Of a stretch of 5,812 nt of DNA, positions 5,539 to 5,812 are shown piece after piece; the stretch's first letter is position 1, and each line of letters begins with the position of its first letter. The stretch comes from Bacillota bacterium (GTDB taxonomy: Bacteria > Bacillota > Dethiobacteria > SKNC01). The stretch is from assembly GCA_007120745.1 (NCBI GenBank), contig SKNC01000058.1:1-5812 (forward strand), in the 5' to 3' direction. The notes under the pieces are model-generated. The model searched no databases, was not told where the DNA came from, and saw nothing but the letters and a program-made list of their open reading frames with translations. A program made the translations under genes and the position numbers.

Positions 5539-5808
5539 GTGGGAGAAGAAGAGGTAAAAAGGAAAGCGCTGGAGGATATCCGGAGATGCCATAAAAAGTT
5601 TAAGCAGATTGAGAGCATGATTGATAACAGTGAATACTGCACGGATATCATTAAGAAGGTCAGGGAACTACAGGCTGCCCTGGACAGAATCAGCCATGTG
5701 GTTTTGGACTGCCACCTTCATACCTGCTTGAAAAGTGCCATACGGCGGGGAGAAGAGGAAAGAATTTTTGATGAGATTTATGAACTTTTAACGTATCGAC
5801 CGGAATAG
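5539..5808 (+). CDS. Divergent CsoR-family (DUF156) metal/thiol-sensing regulator-like protein
   Basis: All-helical small protein resembling the CsoR/RcnR/FrmR/CstR repressor family. With a start at GTG 5539 it has 89 residues, the normal family size. GGGAGGGG (5525-5532) sits six bases upstream of this GTG. An in-frame ATG at 5509 would add ten residues and overlap the preceding stop by eight bases, but its upstream sequence is a poorer ribosome site. The ligand triad of copper-type CsoR is present: C34 (in EYCTDII), H59 and C63 (in CHLHTC). Extra candidates are C17-H18, C58 and H61. AALDRISHVVLDCHL matches helix 2 of the family. The first helix, usually containing a RIEGQVRGI-like DNA-binding segment, is here RRCHKKFKQIESMI and strongly altered, so operator binding may differ. 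It directly follows the RseC-like gene (22-nt gap). The ligand (Cu(I), persulfide or other) cannot be decided. Confidence 0.82.
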   Translation: MGEEEVKRKALEDIRRCHKKFKQIESMIDNSEYCTDIIKKVRELQAALDRISHVVLDCHLHTCLKSAIRRGEEERIFDEIYELLTYRPE

Positions 5809-5812
5809 TGGA

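Overview
The window reads as a chromosomal segment of a strictly anaerobic, low-to-mid-GC Firmicute, probably a Clostridia/Peptococcales-type organism such as a Desulfotomaculum relative. The basis is purine-rich GGAGG ribosome binding sites, AT-rich spacers, TTG/GTG starts, and the siroheme-dependent (alternative) heme pathway with a five-carbon-pathway aminotransferase. The genus is an inference. All recognisable genes are on the + strand.

Region 1 (1-3448) is the distal part of a heme biosynthesis cluster. It starts inside a radical SAM/SPASM enzyme, best read as AhbD (Fe-coproporphyrin III decarboxylase, heme synthase). Next come the two Lrp/AsnC-like subunits of siroheme decarboxylase, AhbA and AhbB, and then HemL (glutamate-1-semialdehyde 2,1-aminomutase). 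HemL makes 5-aminolevulinate at the start of tetrapyrrole synthesis. AhbA/AhbB act on siroheme in the middle, and AhbD performs the last step to heme. A 12-bp tandem duplication sits exactly on the ahbB stop codon, and a small palindrome overlaps the ahbB ribosome binding site.

Region 2 (3490-4686) is an M20D-family metal-dependent amidohydrolase, 41 nt after hemL and probably cotranscribed. Its natural substrate cannot be read from the sequence.

Region 3 (4687-5036) is 350 bp of AT-rich non-coding DNA. It holds a perfect 16-bp palindrome whose T-tract lies on the minus-strand side (a backward-pointing terminator), several sigma-A-like promoter candidates on both strands, a short repeat pair, and a potentially structured leader in front of the next gene. 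A short minus-strand RNA of about 100 nt is a testable possibility here.

Region 4 (5037-5808) is a small two-gene unit: an RseC-family two-helix membrane protein with a cysteine cluster (TTG start), followed by a divergent CsoR-family (DUF156) metal- or thiol-sensing repressor-like protein that keeps the Cys-His-Cys ligand set. Together they suggest a redox or metal response function. I found no tRNA, rRNA, CRISPR array, insertion sequence or phage gene. The most unusual material is the non-coding region 4687-5036 and the divergent CsoR-like protein; nothing here is proven to be a new system.
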